A stretch of 64,000 nt of DNA, from assembly GCF_040958095.1 (NCBI RefSeq), contig NC_091208.1:4236230-4300229 (forward strand). The letters are read 5' to 3'. This DNA comes from Procambarus clarkii. Lineage: Eukaryota; Arthropoda; Malacostraca; Decapoda; Cambaridae. The translations under genes were made by a program, and so were the position numbers. The notes below the pieces were generated by a model. The model saw only the letters and a program-made list of their open reading frames with translations. It was not told the origin of the DNA and ran no database searches. Below are positions 1-11,016 of the stretch, piece after piece (position 1 is the stretch's first letter; every line of letters begins with the position of its first letter).

Positions 1-505
1 GATTACCTAGTTTTCCCTCGACAGGACATCCATCTTCCCTCTCTTCATGCCTCGATGTAATCTATACTTCTTGCAACATTGTGAGAATCAATTTCTTTGA
101 AGTTGAAGAAGAAACATTAATTTAGGGAAGACGTGAAATTTTTGTTTAATTACTCATTTATTTCATACATTAATATTATCTAATTCACTAATGAATTAGT
201 GGGCATGGAAACACTTGTTGTCCATCAATCACTTTCAAATCTACTTTGAAGACCTTCCCCCCGATCTCAGAACACGTCTTGTAAAAGTTATAATTTATTT
301 CCTTGAGCTTCCAAGGCCGGGGATCGAGGCTCTCTCTCTCTCTCCCTCTGCGACCCAACACCATCTCTCAACTACCTCGCTCCTCACACAGATACAAGTG
401 ACATTTAGACGATGAATTCTCCCCTAAAAGCCCAGTTTCTTAAATGACAAACCCGGCTGTTTGCTTCCTTTGGAGGGCATAAAACATGACATATATGCAG
501 TTTAT
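1..505. other. No recognisable gene
   Basis: Non-repetitive, moderately AT-rich sequence with a short CT-rich run near 331-352. A 66-codon open frame at 215-415 has no recognisable motif and is taken as chance. From about 506 the sequence becomes a known module of the macrosatellite. Confidence 0.5.
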
Positions 506-1012
506 GGCGTAAATGTGTAAACATCAGTCAGGAGGAGGAGGGGTGATGTCTCCATGACAACGGCGTCGCATCTTCCTTTTAACCGGTATTTAAATACTAC
601 ATAACAAGTGAATGAGAAAGAAATGTCCAAACTCTGAACAATGTTGCAGTGTAACAAGTAGGAAGACGTGTTGCAACTTCATCATGCATCCTAACTCAAT
701 GACCCAAGTATTATGAAATGTTGCAACATCAAGGTTCTAAACTCTATGATCCAAGTATTAAGATATGTTGCAACATTATCATGCTTCTGTACTCCTTTTT
801 TAGTTTACAATATTGTTTAGATAAATATTTCATTATAAATATTGAATTCCATGAGTCTGGACCCCAGGGCTGAGTACTTGGGCATGTTGACAATTTCTCT
901 TGCAAAATCTGCCTCGCTCGTGTTGATATAAATTATATTTACAGGAGTTTGGATATCACGCATAAAGACGTTGTGCGGATCTTCCACTTTCATGTTGTTT
1001 ATTGTAGTGTTT
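506..1012 (+). repeat. Macrosatellite module B, copy 1
   Basis: This segment recurs at about 3,590, 18,430, 37,940 and 43,080, always just before an 84-bp minisatellite array. Landmarks are AAACATCAGTCAGGAGGAG, ACCGGTATTTAAATACTAC and TTGAATTCCATGAGTCTGGA. It contains two to three degenerate copies of a 50-bp subrepeat ending in ATATGTTGCAACATCA. The minus strand has an open stretch that begins MKVEDP in several copies, but it is interrupted or frameshifted in others. Confidence 0.8.
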
Positions 1013-1385
1013 ATTGTTATAACCATAACCAGGCACTGCATCACCAACCTCAACAAGGCCCTGAACAGCAACAACACGGGCCTCCACACCCTCAGCCACA
1101 ACATAACCATAACCAGGCACTGCATCACCAACCTCAACAAGGCCCTGAACAACAACAGCACCAGTCTCCACACCCTCAGCCACAACATAACCATAACCAG
1201 GCACTGCATCACCAACCTCAACAAGGCCCTGAACAACAACAACACCAGTCTCCACACCCTCAGCCACAACATAACCATAACCAGGCACTGCATCACCAAC
1301 CTCAACAAGGCTCTGAACAACAACAACACCAGCCTCCACACCCTCAGCCACAACATAACCATAACCAGGCACTGTATCCAACTAC
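1013..1385 (+). repeat. R84 minisatellite array A (about 4 units)
   Basis: Tandem 84-bp unit with the core AACCAGGCACTGCATCACC, recurring at about 1,028, 1,112, 1,196, 1,280 and 1,364. The period is a multiple of three, and four of the six frames of the consensus are free of stops. This gives long artefactual open frames: His/Gln-rich and Asn/Thr-rich on plus, Val/Gly-rich and Leu/Arg-rich on minus. Confidence 0.92.
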
Positions 1386-2067
1386 AGGATAAGGATTAGG
1401 GACTAGACTGGGAAGGGGGGAGGGGGGAAAGGAATGGTGCCTATTAGCTAAGCGATCCCCACTTACTGACAACTGTGACAACGCCCTTAGAATACGGTAC
1501 ACAAAGAGAATATTATTAAGGTATTCAAAGTATCAACACAAAATGTCTTTAGGAATGAAACATACAAAATTTGGAATATAAGAGCTAATCTTAAAAAAAA
1601 AAATATAGAAAACCACGACTATGCCACTATGTGTGTGTTAAAGAATGAGCAAAATATATATATATAATAGTTCCCTAACAATAGTATAAGCCAACTAAAA
1701 ATTCGTTAACAAAAAAATTTTGAAAATATAACAACATTTAAATTTTTGTAAAATTTTTATATTTTTTTGCAAATTTAAAAATTTTAGCATAAAATTTTAC
1801 TACTTAAATTTTACATAAAATTCTTTAATTTATATAAAAGAAACTTCTGGTAGCTTCATTATCTAACCGTAAAAATCAAAATTTTGAATATCCATTATAC
1901 ACATTAAAATATTCAGTGAGTACTACAGTAAATGTCGCACTTGTTTGAGTGGGGGACACTTAGTTACTGTGTACCGTGTTCTGAGGCCAGTAGCTGACAG
2001 AGAAACTCACCTTCCACAGGTATTTCTTGTTGTTGGTCTTTTGTTCAGGTGTTCACAGTGTACTTAA
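1386..2067 (+). repeat. Macrosatellite module D with AT-rich core
   Basis: Begins with a G-rich run and the landmark AGCTAAGCGATCCCCACTTA, then ACTGTGACAACG and a very AT-rich stretch (about 1,590-1,900). It ends with TACTGTGTACCGTGTTCTGA and TTCTTGTTGTTGGT. The same block follows every R84 array in the window. Here it runs straight into the R28 array without an R33 array. Confidence 0.75.
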
Positions 2068-3490
2068 TCCCAGTGACGTCATGCACTAAGCAGGACCCAG
2101 TGACGTCATGATCTAAGCAGGACCCCAGTGACGTCATGCACTAAGCAGGACCCCAGTGACGTCATGTACTAAGCAGGACCTCAGTGACGTCATGCACTAA
2201 GCAGGACCCATGACGTCATGCACTAAGCAGGACCCCAGTGACGTCATGCACTAAACAGGACTTCAGTTACGTCATACACTAAGCAGAACCCCAGTGACGT
2301 CATGCATTAAGCAGGACCCCAGTGACGTCATGCACAAAGCAGGACCCCAGTGACGTCATGCACTAAGCAGGACTCCAGTGACATCATGCACTAAGCAGGA
2401 CTCCAGTGACATCATGCACTAAGCAGGACCCCAGTGACGTCATGCACTAAGAAGGACCCCTTGGAGACCCCTCGGGGGACCCCTACGAGGCAGGGGGGCC
2501 TGGTGGATAGCGCGCAGGACTCGTAATTCTGTGGCGCGGCTCCGATTCCCGCACAAGGCAGAAACAAATTGGCAAAGTTTCTTTCACCCTGAATGCCCCT
2601 GTTACCTAGCCGTAAATAGGTACCTGGGAGTTAGTCAGCTGTCACGGGCTGTTTCCTGGGGGTGGAGGCCTGGTCGAGGACCGGGCCGCGGGGACACTAA
2701 AAGCCCCGAAATCATCTCAAGATAACCCCAGTCATGCACTAAGCAGGATCCCAGGGACGTCATGCACAAAGCAGGACCCCAGTGACGTCATGCACTAAGC
2801 AGGACCCCAGTGACGTTATGCACTAAGAAGAACCCCAGTGACGTCATGTACTAAGAAGAACCACATTGACGTCATGTACTAAGCAGGACCCCAGTGACGC
2901 CATGCACTAAGCAAGACCCCAGTGACGTCATGCACCAAGCAGGACCCCAGTGACGTCATGCACTAAACAGGACCCCAGTGACTTCATGCACTAAGCAGGC
3001 CCCCAGTGACGTCATGCATTAAGCAGGACCCCCAGTGACTTCATGCACAATTCAGGACTGCAATGACGTCATGCACTAAGCAGGACTCCAGTGACGTCAT
3101 GCACTAAGCAGGACCCCAGTGACGTCATGCACTAAGCAGGGCCCCAGTGACATCATGCACTAAGCAGGACCTAAGTGACGTCATACACTAAGCAGAGCCC
3201 CAGTGACGTCATGCACTAAGAGAACCCCAGTGACGTCATGCACTAAGCAGGACCTAAGTGACGTCATACACTAAGCAGGACCCCAGTGACGTCATGCACT
3301 AAGCAGGACCCCAGTGACGTCATGCACTAAGCAGGACCTAAGTGACGCAATGCACTAAGCAGGACCCCAGTGACGTCATGCACTAAGCAGGACCCAAGGG
3401 ACGTCATGCACTAAGCAGAACCCCCAGTGATGTCATGCACTAAGCAGGACCCCAGGGACGTCATGCACTAAACAGGACCCCTCATGAATG
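2068..3490 (+). repeat. R28 minisatellite array with CRE palindromes
   Basis: Array of a 28-bp unit (core TGACGTCATGCACTAAGCAG, then GACCCCA), about 40 units, interrupted by a SINE at about 2,488-2,728. I count about 27 perfect TGACGTCA octamers by eye, and the remaining units carry single changes such as TGACATCA. TGACGTCA is the consensus cAMP-response element bound by CREB/ATF bZIP dimers. Binding here is only possible in principle. Confidence 0.9.
2488..2728 (+). mobile_element. tRNA-headed decapod SINE, variant head
   Basis: The 3' body (TACCTGGGAGTTAGTCAGCT, GGAGGCCTGGTCGAGGACCG, CCCCGAAATCATCTCAAGAT) matches the SINEs at 8.3, 17.1 and 22.3 kb. The tRNA-like head differs, with A-box-like GTGGATAGCGCG and B-box-like GCTCCGATTCCC, so it is a different subfamily joined to the same tail. 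It is inserted in the R28 array, which resumes right after it. Confidence 0.85.
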
Positions 3491-4060
3491 TCAGGACTCT
3501 GCCATGTGAATGGATTCACTACTGTGTGCAGAGATCATTGTAAGGCACTGTTAAACACCTGCTTTCTGGTTGTTTCTTGAAGTTGGTGAATGAACGGCGG
3601 TGAATGGCGTAAATGTGTAAACATCAGTCAGGAGGAGGAGGGGTGATGTCTCCATGACAACGGCAATCTTCCCTTTAACCGGTATTTAAATACTACATAA
3701 CAAGTGAATGAGAAAGAAATGTCCAAAATCTGAACAATGTTGCAGTGTAACAAGTAGGAAGACGTGTTGCAACATCAACATGCATCCTAACTCTATGGCC
3801 CAACTATTAGGATATGTTGCAACGTCATCATGGTTCTAAACTCATTTTTTTTGTTTAGAATATAGTTTAGAATAGTATTTCAATATATATATTGAATTCC
3901 ATGAGTCTGGACCCGAGCTGAGTGCATGGGCATGTTGACAATTTCTCTTGAAAAATCTGCCTCGCTCGTGTTGATATCAATTATATTAACAGGAGTTTTG
4001 ATATTACGCATAATGAAGTTGTCCGGATCTTCCACTTTCATGCTGTTTATTGTAGTGTTT
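3491..4060 (+). repeat. Macrosatellite module B, copy 2
   Basis: Same order of landmarks as at 506-1012. It is preceded by the R28-B linker (GAATGTCAGGACTCTG, then GTGATCATTGTAAGGCACTG in the better-preserved copies) that joins the R28 array to B. The 50-bp subrepeat is present about twice at 3,765-3,845. Confidence 0.8.
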
Positions 4061-4510
4061 ATTGTTATAACCATAACCAGGCACTGCATCACCAACCTCA
4101 ACAAGGCCCTGAACAACATCAACACCAGCCTCCACACCCTCAGCCACAACATTACTATAACCAGGCACTGCATCACCAACCTGGTGGTGCAGTCTCCGTG
4201 GTGTAGTGGTAAGACACTCGCCTGGCGTTCCGCGAGCGCTATGTCATGGGTTCGTATCCAGGCCGGGGAGGATTTACTGGGCGCAATTCCTTAACTGTAG
4301 CCTCTGTTTAACGCAACAGTAAAATGTGTACTTGGATGAAAAAACGATTCTTCGCGGCAGGGGATCGTATTCCAGGGACCATAGGATTAAGGACTTGCCC
4401 GAAACGCTACGCATACTAGTGGCTGTACAAGAATGTAACCACTCTTGTATATATCTCAAAAAAAAAAAAAAAAAAACTCAACAAGGCACTGAACAACATC
4501 AACACCAGCA
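4061..4510 (+). repeat. R84 array B, split by a SINE
   Basis: One and a half 84-bp units (4,066-4,190), then a tRNA-SINE with a poly(A) tail (4,197-4,477), then the remaining partial unit (CTCAACAAGGCACTGAACAA). The interruption falls inside the ACCAACCTCAACAAGG motif of the repeat unit. Confidence 0.85.
4197..4477 (+). mobile_element. tRNA-derived SINE with poly(A) tail (second family)
   Basis: The head has pol III-type boxes (A box TGGTGTAGTGGTAAGACAC, B box GGGTTCGTATCC). A body about 190 bp long follows (GGATCGTATTCCAGGGACCA, GGATTAAGGACTTGCC), ending in ACTCTTGTATATATCTC and 19 A residues. A related copy lies at 16,636-16,925. The long uninterrupted A tail suggests a fairly recent insertion. 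Confidence 0.88.
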
Positions 4511-5200
4511 GGGGGTGAGGAGGGAAGGAAGGAATGGTGCCCAGTAGCTAAGTGGTCCCCACTTACTGACGACTGTGACAGTGGCCTAAGAATACGGTAC
4601 ACAATGGGGTTATTAATAAGGTATTCAAAGTATCAACACAAAATTTCAGTTGGAATGAAACGCATCAAATATTGAATATAAAAGTTACCCATAAAGGTAG
4701 TACAGGAAACCCCGACCAAACGACATTGATAATGTGGAAGGAAAAGCATTATATTATTATTTATTACTTCCTAAATATAATTAGATTGTTGCAAAAAATA
4801 CTGATAATAGGGGTTTTTAAACAATATAAAATTAAAAAGAAATTGTTTCAAATTTTATTTTAAATTATTTAATTGTTAATTATTTTAGCACAAGATTTGA
4901 AAAAAAATTATAAAAAATAATTTTTTTATAAATTAGGGCACTACTATAATTACACTTCTAATAGAAATTTATAAAATTTTATTTATACAATATACACGCA
5001 AAAGATTAAACTTTACAGTCGCTCGTGAGAAGATATAACTTATATACTGTGTACTACAGTGGTCGTCACAGTTGTAAGAGTGTAGGGGAGACACTTAGCT
5101 ACTGTGTACCGTGTTCTGAGGCCAGTGGTTGATACAGAAACTCACCTTTCAACAGCTGTTTCTTGTTGTTGGTGCTTTGGTCAGGTGGCCACAGAGCAGT
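4511..5200 (+). repeat. Macrosatellite module D, copy 2
   Basis: Same landmarks as the first copy (CCCAGTAGCTAAGTGGTCCC, GTATTCAAAGTATCAACACA), an AT-rich core at about 4,740-4,990, and the terminal TACTGTGTACCGTGTTCTGA. No gene-like content. The 63-codon frame within it is AT-rich noise. Confidence 0.75.
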
Positions 5201-5295
5201 AAGCTTAGAGCCAACAGGTGGCCACAGCAGTAAGCCTAGAGCCAACAGGTGGCCACAGCAGTAAGCCTAGAGCCAACAGGTAGCAACAAGGGGAG
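5201..5295 (+). repeat. R33 minisatellite, about 3 units
   Basis: Three units of a 33-bp repeat (AACAGGTGGCCACAGCAGTA, then AGCCTAGAGCC) directly after module D. This is the same position the repeat holds elsewhere in the macrosatellite. Confidence 0.85.
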
Positions 5296-5319
5296 AGAAC
5301 ATCCCATACACTCAGTGCC

Positions 5320-8283
5320 ACATCAATCAATTAATTATATATAGGTCAAGATACCCTGTAGGGTGAACGGGAAAGTGGAGATAGGGGGAAGAATTAGTGG
5401 GGGTGAGAGGTAGGGTTTTTAGGATGAGATAAAGTGCCAGAGCAAGACTCAGCTGCATGGCATTAAAACGTTATGATCAGACTAAGTGATGGAAGAAAGG
5501 AATCGGATTTTTGTGACAATATTTCGTCTTTCAGCGCGCCCACGGTGATAGCAACCCTAAGCTGGGTGTGTCTTGGAGGCTCACACCAGTTGTGGTCTTG
5601 GTTTTCGCTAAACAGCATCGTGCCCCGCCCAGAGTCTCTAGCAACCGGGAGCTAAAAGGTCCTCCTCTCCTCCCCCTTAAGAGGGGGGGGGGGGAGAAAA
5701 GTTAAGGAGGCTGGGTAGTTCGGAGCTTGGTGTTTGAGTAGTGGTATAGGAGGAGCGAGGAGTCATGTAAATGACGGAGCAGGGGGTGGGTCGTCAATCA
5801 GGTTAAAGAGGTTGTGCGTATTTCTAGGTCTACTAAGGGTGTTGTTGAGGAAGGTGTCGTAGTTGTCGTGGTAGGTGAGAATTATTGTTTTCTGTTACTT
5901 CCCCATAGTGTCCCAGACTATGTTCAGAGACGGGATGTTCGCCCTCTCTTGCAGGGCCTCACTAGTGGTGAAGTCCTGCCAGTGGGTCTCGAACACCCAT
6001 CTCAGGGCCCTGTTCTGGGTACGCTGAAGTTGTTTCCTGTTTGTTGGTGCTGCCAGTGAGAGTGGGATGGGTGCATATGTTAGGAGTGGGAGGATAAGTG
6101 ATATAGATAGAACTTGGTGGCTTGGGAGGCATGTCTGAGGGGGTATAGCTTTGATAGAGCTTCGGAGGCAATAGCTTTCTTGGATACTACGTGTGTGTGT
6201 GTGAAAACGGAGGTTGAAGTCTATTGTGAGTCCAACTACTGTTCTGTTGTTAAGTCTTGGTATGTGGGTTGGGTCGGGTGACTGAGAGTAGAGTTTTAGT
6301 GGGGCTGGGTTTCGTTGTTTGTTGTAGAAGTATGTGATTTTGGACTTGTTGGGGTTTGTTATAATCCGCCAGTCGTGTTCCCAGAGGGGTACTTTGTCTA
6401 TTTCTTCCTGTGCTATTCTTGTGAGGGTGTCTATCGAGTAACCTGAGATCAGTTGGGTTACGTCGTGAGCATCACAGAGGGTTATAGAGTTCAGTATGTT
6501 GGGTCAGGAATGTTATTTATGTGGAATAAGTATAGGGTCGGTGAGAGAACTGAGCCCTGGGGGATTCCTGCATTTAGGTTGAAGTATCCTGACAGCTTGC
6601 TGAGGAACTTAATCTGCAACTTTCTGTTTGTTAGAAAGCTGCATAGTAGCCTCTGCATGTTGTCAGGTAGTTGGAATAGAGTACATAGTTTGTATCGTAG
6701 GCCGTCGTGCCTTACTGTATCAAACGCCTTTTCAATATCCTTTGCTATGAGGGCCGTCTTGACCCTTTGGTGCTTGTTAATGGAGAGGTAATTTGTTACT
6801 ATGTTGAGTGCATCTTGTGTGGAGCGGTGTTGTCTGAAACCAAATTGTTTGTCTGTTAGTATGTTTTGGCGTTCTAGGTGATGTCTGAGTTTGTGATTTA
6901 TACGTTTTTCGTATATTTTTCCTAGTGTCTCTAGTAGGCTGATCGGTCTGTAGTTCTTGGAGTCTGTCGGGGATTTTTTTGGGTTTCGGGATGAGGATTG
7001 CCGTGGCTTCTTTGAATGGGCTTGGGAAATATCCAGAGGCTAGTGAGGCGTTGTATACGTCAGAGAGTGCAAGGACTAGGGAGTCGGGAAGTTGTTTGAG
7101 GAAAGCTTTGACTATGTTATAGGCTCCTGGGCTTTTCGTCGGGTATGAGTATGTGGTTTTTTAGTATAGTGAGGTCTGTGTTTTCCTGGCTGTATATGTG
7201 AAGGTTGCGGGAGAATCTGTTGTGGTAGCAGATGAGTAGACTTTTGGTTCTGCTGGGGGGAAAAGAAGCAGTATCTGGTTTTGTAGGTAGTTTTTGGTAT
7301 GGTTGCGTCAGCCGCTTGTATGATGTTGTTTTGGATAGAGAGGATTTGGGAGTCTGTCCGTCGTTGGTTTATCTTGGAAGTTGTAGGGTTGTGTGCTGGT
7401 ATTTAGGTGCTGATTGAAGGCTTAGAAGTCTGCATTTTGATAGCCATAATGTGGGGTGGCTGGGATGAGTATGAGGTTGTTGGAGAGTGTGAGTGACATG
7501 GGTATGTGATCTGAGCCGGTGATGGATCCGGGGGTAATGTAGTGTTGGTGGTGGGTGCCTGCTCTGTTGGTGAGGGTGAGATCTGGTCTCCCAGTCCCAT
7601 TGTGTGTGTAGCTTGTATTGAAGTGTGCGCCACGGAAGGTGAGGTGTTTCCTTTGGTTAAGTTGGTGTAGCTGTTGACCGTACATGTTGTGTTGTGGTGG
7701 TTGAATGTTTGGTGTTGTGTGTTTAGGTCTACCAGGAGGAAGACCGGTATGTGTGGGTGGTTGAGGAGGGTATTTAAGTCTTTAAGAGGAAGGCCTAGGT
7801 TTGGGCGAATATAAGTGGTGCCACTGATCATTTGTCCATGTTGAGTGTAAATGTTGATTGTTAGGAAGTGTTTGTGCTGCTAGTTGGTAGTGAGGAGGTC
7901 ATGTTTATAAGTGCTCTTAACCAGAATAGCAACCCCCTTCATGTGCTTCATCGGGGGATTGGTATGTTGTGTTGCCGTAATGTCTAATTCTGAGAGTTCG
8001 TCACGTATGTTCAGTAACAGAACATCCGGTCTTTCGGTCTCCACAAAGTTAGCAATTAGGGTGCCTGATACTGTAGTAGGCTCTAACGTTGAATTGTGTG
8101 ATTTTCAGTGTTTACTGACTGGATGAGGGGGGGAAGGAGGGGGGGTTGAGGTGAATAAATCGGAGAGGTTCTCCCATGAGCCTTGGTTCGTGTGGTAGAT
8201 AATTCTGGGGATGATCGTTGGTGTATGAGGAGTGTGTTGGAGCCGTTTTTAACGGTTCCTGGTGAGCATTTGGCCATTTTTGG
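5320..8283 (-). mobile_element. Jockey-like non-LTR retrotransposon, 3' part (degenerate)
   Basis: Read on the minus strand this is a decayed LINE ORF2. At 8,277-7,403 are endonuclease pieces (KITQFNVR-like start, GRPDLTLTNRAGTH, then GSDHIPMSL, the usual SDH motif). At about 7,150-6,450 is reverse transcriptase, with FGFRQHRSTQDALNIVTNY and GIPQGSVLSPTLYLF. At about 6,170-5,920 is a C-terminal segment (QNRALRWVFETHWQDFTTSE). Reading requires several frame changes and there are many stops, so it is dead. The catalytic box reads DAHD rather than YADD. The 3' end has a CAAT-type tetranucleotide tail near 5,322-5,335. Compared with the second copy, about 700 bp near 7,150 are missing. Its 5' part lies at 11,160-11,807, beyond an inserted block. 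Confidence 0.85.
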
Positions 8284-8545
8284 GGTTATCTTCTTCTTGA
8301 GGTTATCTTGAGATGATTTCGGGGCTTTAGTGTCCCCGCGGCCCGGTCCTCGACCAGGCCTCCACCCCCAGGAAGCAGCCTGTGACAGCTGACTGACACC
8401 CAGGTACCTATTTTACTGCTAGGTAACAGGGGCATAGGGTGAAAGAAACTCTGCCCATTGTTTCTCCCCGGCGCCCGGGATCGAACCCGGGACCACAGGA
8501 TCACAAGTCCAATGTGCTATCCGCTCGACCTACCGGCTCACTGGG
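8284..8545 (-). mobile_element. tRNA-headed decapod SINE (minus)
   Basis: The tail comes first on plus (GAGGTTATCTTGAGATGATT, GGTCCTCGACCAGGCCTCC). The tRNA-like head lies at 8,455-8,545 (GGGATCGAACCCGGGACCAC, the complement of the B box). An AAGAAG-type tail abuts the LINE sequence at 8,283. It marks the left edge of the block that interrupts the jockey-like LINE. Confidence 0.92.
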
Positions 8546-9218
8546 CAAACTTGTTCCATCTTAATTGCACATTTTTATTCAGACTGCTGCTTGTCCTACC
8601 AGTTATCCAAACTTTTTTATCCAAACAAATCCCAATCGGCAACAGGCGTTCATAAAGCACGTGGCTGACTATAAACAAATTTGAAGACAAGAAAAAACAA
8701 GAGGTAGGGGGTATTATAATCACACACTGAAAAAGAGGCCTTCAAGTCAAAATCTAGCAGAAGAGGCCACATTTGTGAACTACAGAAAAATGTGTGGAAA
8801 GAATAACAGAAATTATTTATAAATTAAGACACTGGTGGACGAGCACAAACAACTTCAGGGGAGGGCAGTGGGTGATAAAAATCACTAGAAGTTTAAAAAC
8901 TGCTTACAATGAAATACTGTAAATTACAGTATGAAGATGGGCTACTGTGAGCAAAGTTCTCTACCAGAAACTACAAAGAATTGACATCTCTCTCTTAAAA
9001 AAAAAAATTGTGTGTATCTGTGTACACGCACATGCACATACTTGCACTCACACACACACACCCACCCACACATACAGTATATACACTCAAGTCAAATTAA
9101 ATTTGAAATTGTACATACTACAAGCATATCAATAAGGCAATTATGGAACATAATATAATTTTATATAAAATATAATAAAAAATAACTATGGTACCATCTT
9201 TACAACTGATATAATCGA
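8546..9218 (-). other. 3' flank of the kelch-like relic, with (CA)n microsatellite
   Basis: AT-rich sequence, apparently 3' flank or 3' UTR of the minus-strand kelch-like gene. It contains a GT/CA-rich microsatellite at about 9,009-9,075. I see no clear poly(T) run (poly(A) on minus) marking a retrocopy end, and no open frame worth naming. Confidence 0.5.
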
Positions 9219-11016
9219 TTACTTAGATATAGCTAAAACATCCATGTCATCTCGGCACCGTGGGATATACAAAGGAACACAAACGTGTTCCCATATGTCT
9301 TGTGGATATGCATTTTCTACATTCCATACTCCATTATCCAAGTCATAACATTCTATTACACCCGTTGCACGTTCAAATGTAGCATCCGAATGAAATCCAC
9401 CAATTACGTAAAGTTGAGAACCTATTACAACAATTCCTGCATGATAACGGGGGGGGGGGGGGGGGACACGACTTACAACTGACCAGCTATCTGTGATTGG
9501 GTTGTAGCAGTCAATGGTGTCAACTAAGACTCTGGTGTTCGTGGCTTCATCTTCATACCATCCACCACAGATATACATACAGTTGGAGTATGTAACACAG
9601 TAATGATCTGCCTGCGGAGTGAGGAACGGGGTACGAGACTCCCACGTGCCGGTACTTGGGTTGTATGCGTGGCAAGAATCCAGAACTTGATCACCTTCTA
9701 ACCCACCACTGACATAGAGCAACCCATTAAGAGCAGCGGCTGCATGTTGTGCCCGTGTACTAGGCAGGCCAGCAAGAGGAGTCCATGTGTCGGCTGCAGG
9801 GTTATAAGCTTCACAGAGACTTTCATCTTCAGCATAATCACTGGCTTCGCTTGCTCCTCCTACTGCATACAGCTGCCCACCAAGAACACTTAGGGAAAAT
9901 CTGCACCTTTCACGCTGCATTGGAGCCATGGTACTCCACTTATTCTGTTGAGGGTTATATCTAAACCCAAATGGGTGAATATTTTCCTGTAGTGACTGAT
10001 TGAAGCAGCCACCAATGACATACAGCTGGTTATTTAGCACTGCTGTACCATAATTACACTGTTCAACATGCGGGATGGTGGTCAAGTGACGCCAACGACC
10101 AACCGAAGGTAAAAAGTAAGTAATCTCATTTGTAATACCAGCAATCCTGAAGCCGCCTACCTTCACTACTGCCAATTCCAGCCCTCTTGAATTAACAAGG
10201 CCAGTTGGAGGTGCTGGTGAAACAGGCAGGGCCATGCGACGTAGTGCAGTTCTCATAGGTTCCTCTAGTATGGAGAGGCATGCTGCCCGCTCCAAAACTG
10301 AAGCAGGAACCTCCTGTAAATTAAGTGCATGCAGGAGGGCATGAGCATGCCAGGCACGATCTGATGGGCAGTGCTGAAGTCAACCAGCAACAGTCATCAA
10401 CACTTGTGCTTCACTACAATCCACAGAATAGTCACATGACAGAAGATGCAACAGCTGTACCACCGTCAGCCGTTGAAAATCTGACATTTTACTGAACTGA
10501 TGAAGGTGGGAACTCATGAAGGCATATACCCTCTTTCTCAGTCTGTGAAGAGAATATGTCTCTGCAATGGTGGCAATATCCACACAGTTGTCCAGGTCAA
10601 GCTGAGCCTGGAGATAATTGGAGCAAGCCTCAACAACGGTGAGCACCTGAACATGGGCCGCTGCTGCCAGAACATCCTGGATGTTTGCCAGGTTGAGAGA
10701 GAGACGGCTGGTGTACACATACTCCAGCAAGCACTGCAACCCAGCAGCACTCACACCGTTCAAACAGATTTCGGATTGGCAGCGTTCTCGCATTTCATCA
10801 TCTGAACATGGCACGGAAATTATCACTGCAAGATGCGAGGACAACCCGATGGGCCTGAAAAGCCTCACCACCAGCAATGCGTGTCACATCGAGCAATAAG
10901 CCCTTGGAACGTAAGGTATTAAGGCCAAACAGCAAGGTCCCTGTGTGCGATGGATGCTCGAACTGTACAGTGTTGAGTGGTCGTGGGGCAACCGCTGCCC
11001 CTCCGCTCAGTGTCAT
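9219..11016 (-). pseudogene. Kelch-like (BTB-BACK-Kelch) gene relic
   Basis: Intronless frame of about 597 codons for a KLHL-family protein, normally a substrate adaptor for CUL3 ubiquitin ligases. The BTB domain comes first (LLLDVTRIAGGEAFQAHRVV, LASCSDNFRAMF), then BACK (LDNCVDIATIAETYSLHRLR). Six Kelch blades follow, with Gly-Gly pairs in VVKVGGF, YVIGGC, YAVGGA, YVSGGL, YICGGW and YVIGGF. The start chosen is the ATG giving MTLSGGAAVAPR. Two lesions break it: a one-base net frameshift near 10,800 just after NFRAMF, and an in-frame TGA at 10,380-10,382 where the BACK domain normally has Trp (VAG-stop-LQHCPSD). A run of 17 G at 9,449-9,465 makes a Pro tract between blades without shifting frame. 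Overall it resembles KLHL9/13/26-type proteins; the exact orthologue is not assigned. The missing introns suggest a retrocopy. Assembly error at both lesions is a small alternative. Confidence 0.85.

Noticed and set aside
1013..1385. Long open frames over R84 arrays as protein-coding genes
   Set aside because: Period of 84 bp and lack of stops in four frames create them automatically; unit variants change residues freely and there is no consistent start or splice context.
4197..4290. tRNA gene
   Set aside because: A and B boxes are present, but the sequence continues into a SINE body and poly(A) tail, and the fold would be imperfect. The same holds for the heads at 8.5, 16.6, 17.1 and 22.3 kb.
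9219..11016. Functional kelch-like gene
   Set aside because: A frameshift after the BTB core and a TGA in the BACK domain would both abolish the product; retained only as a possibility if the assembly is wrong at both sites.
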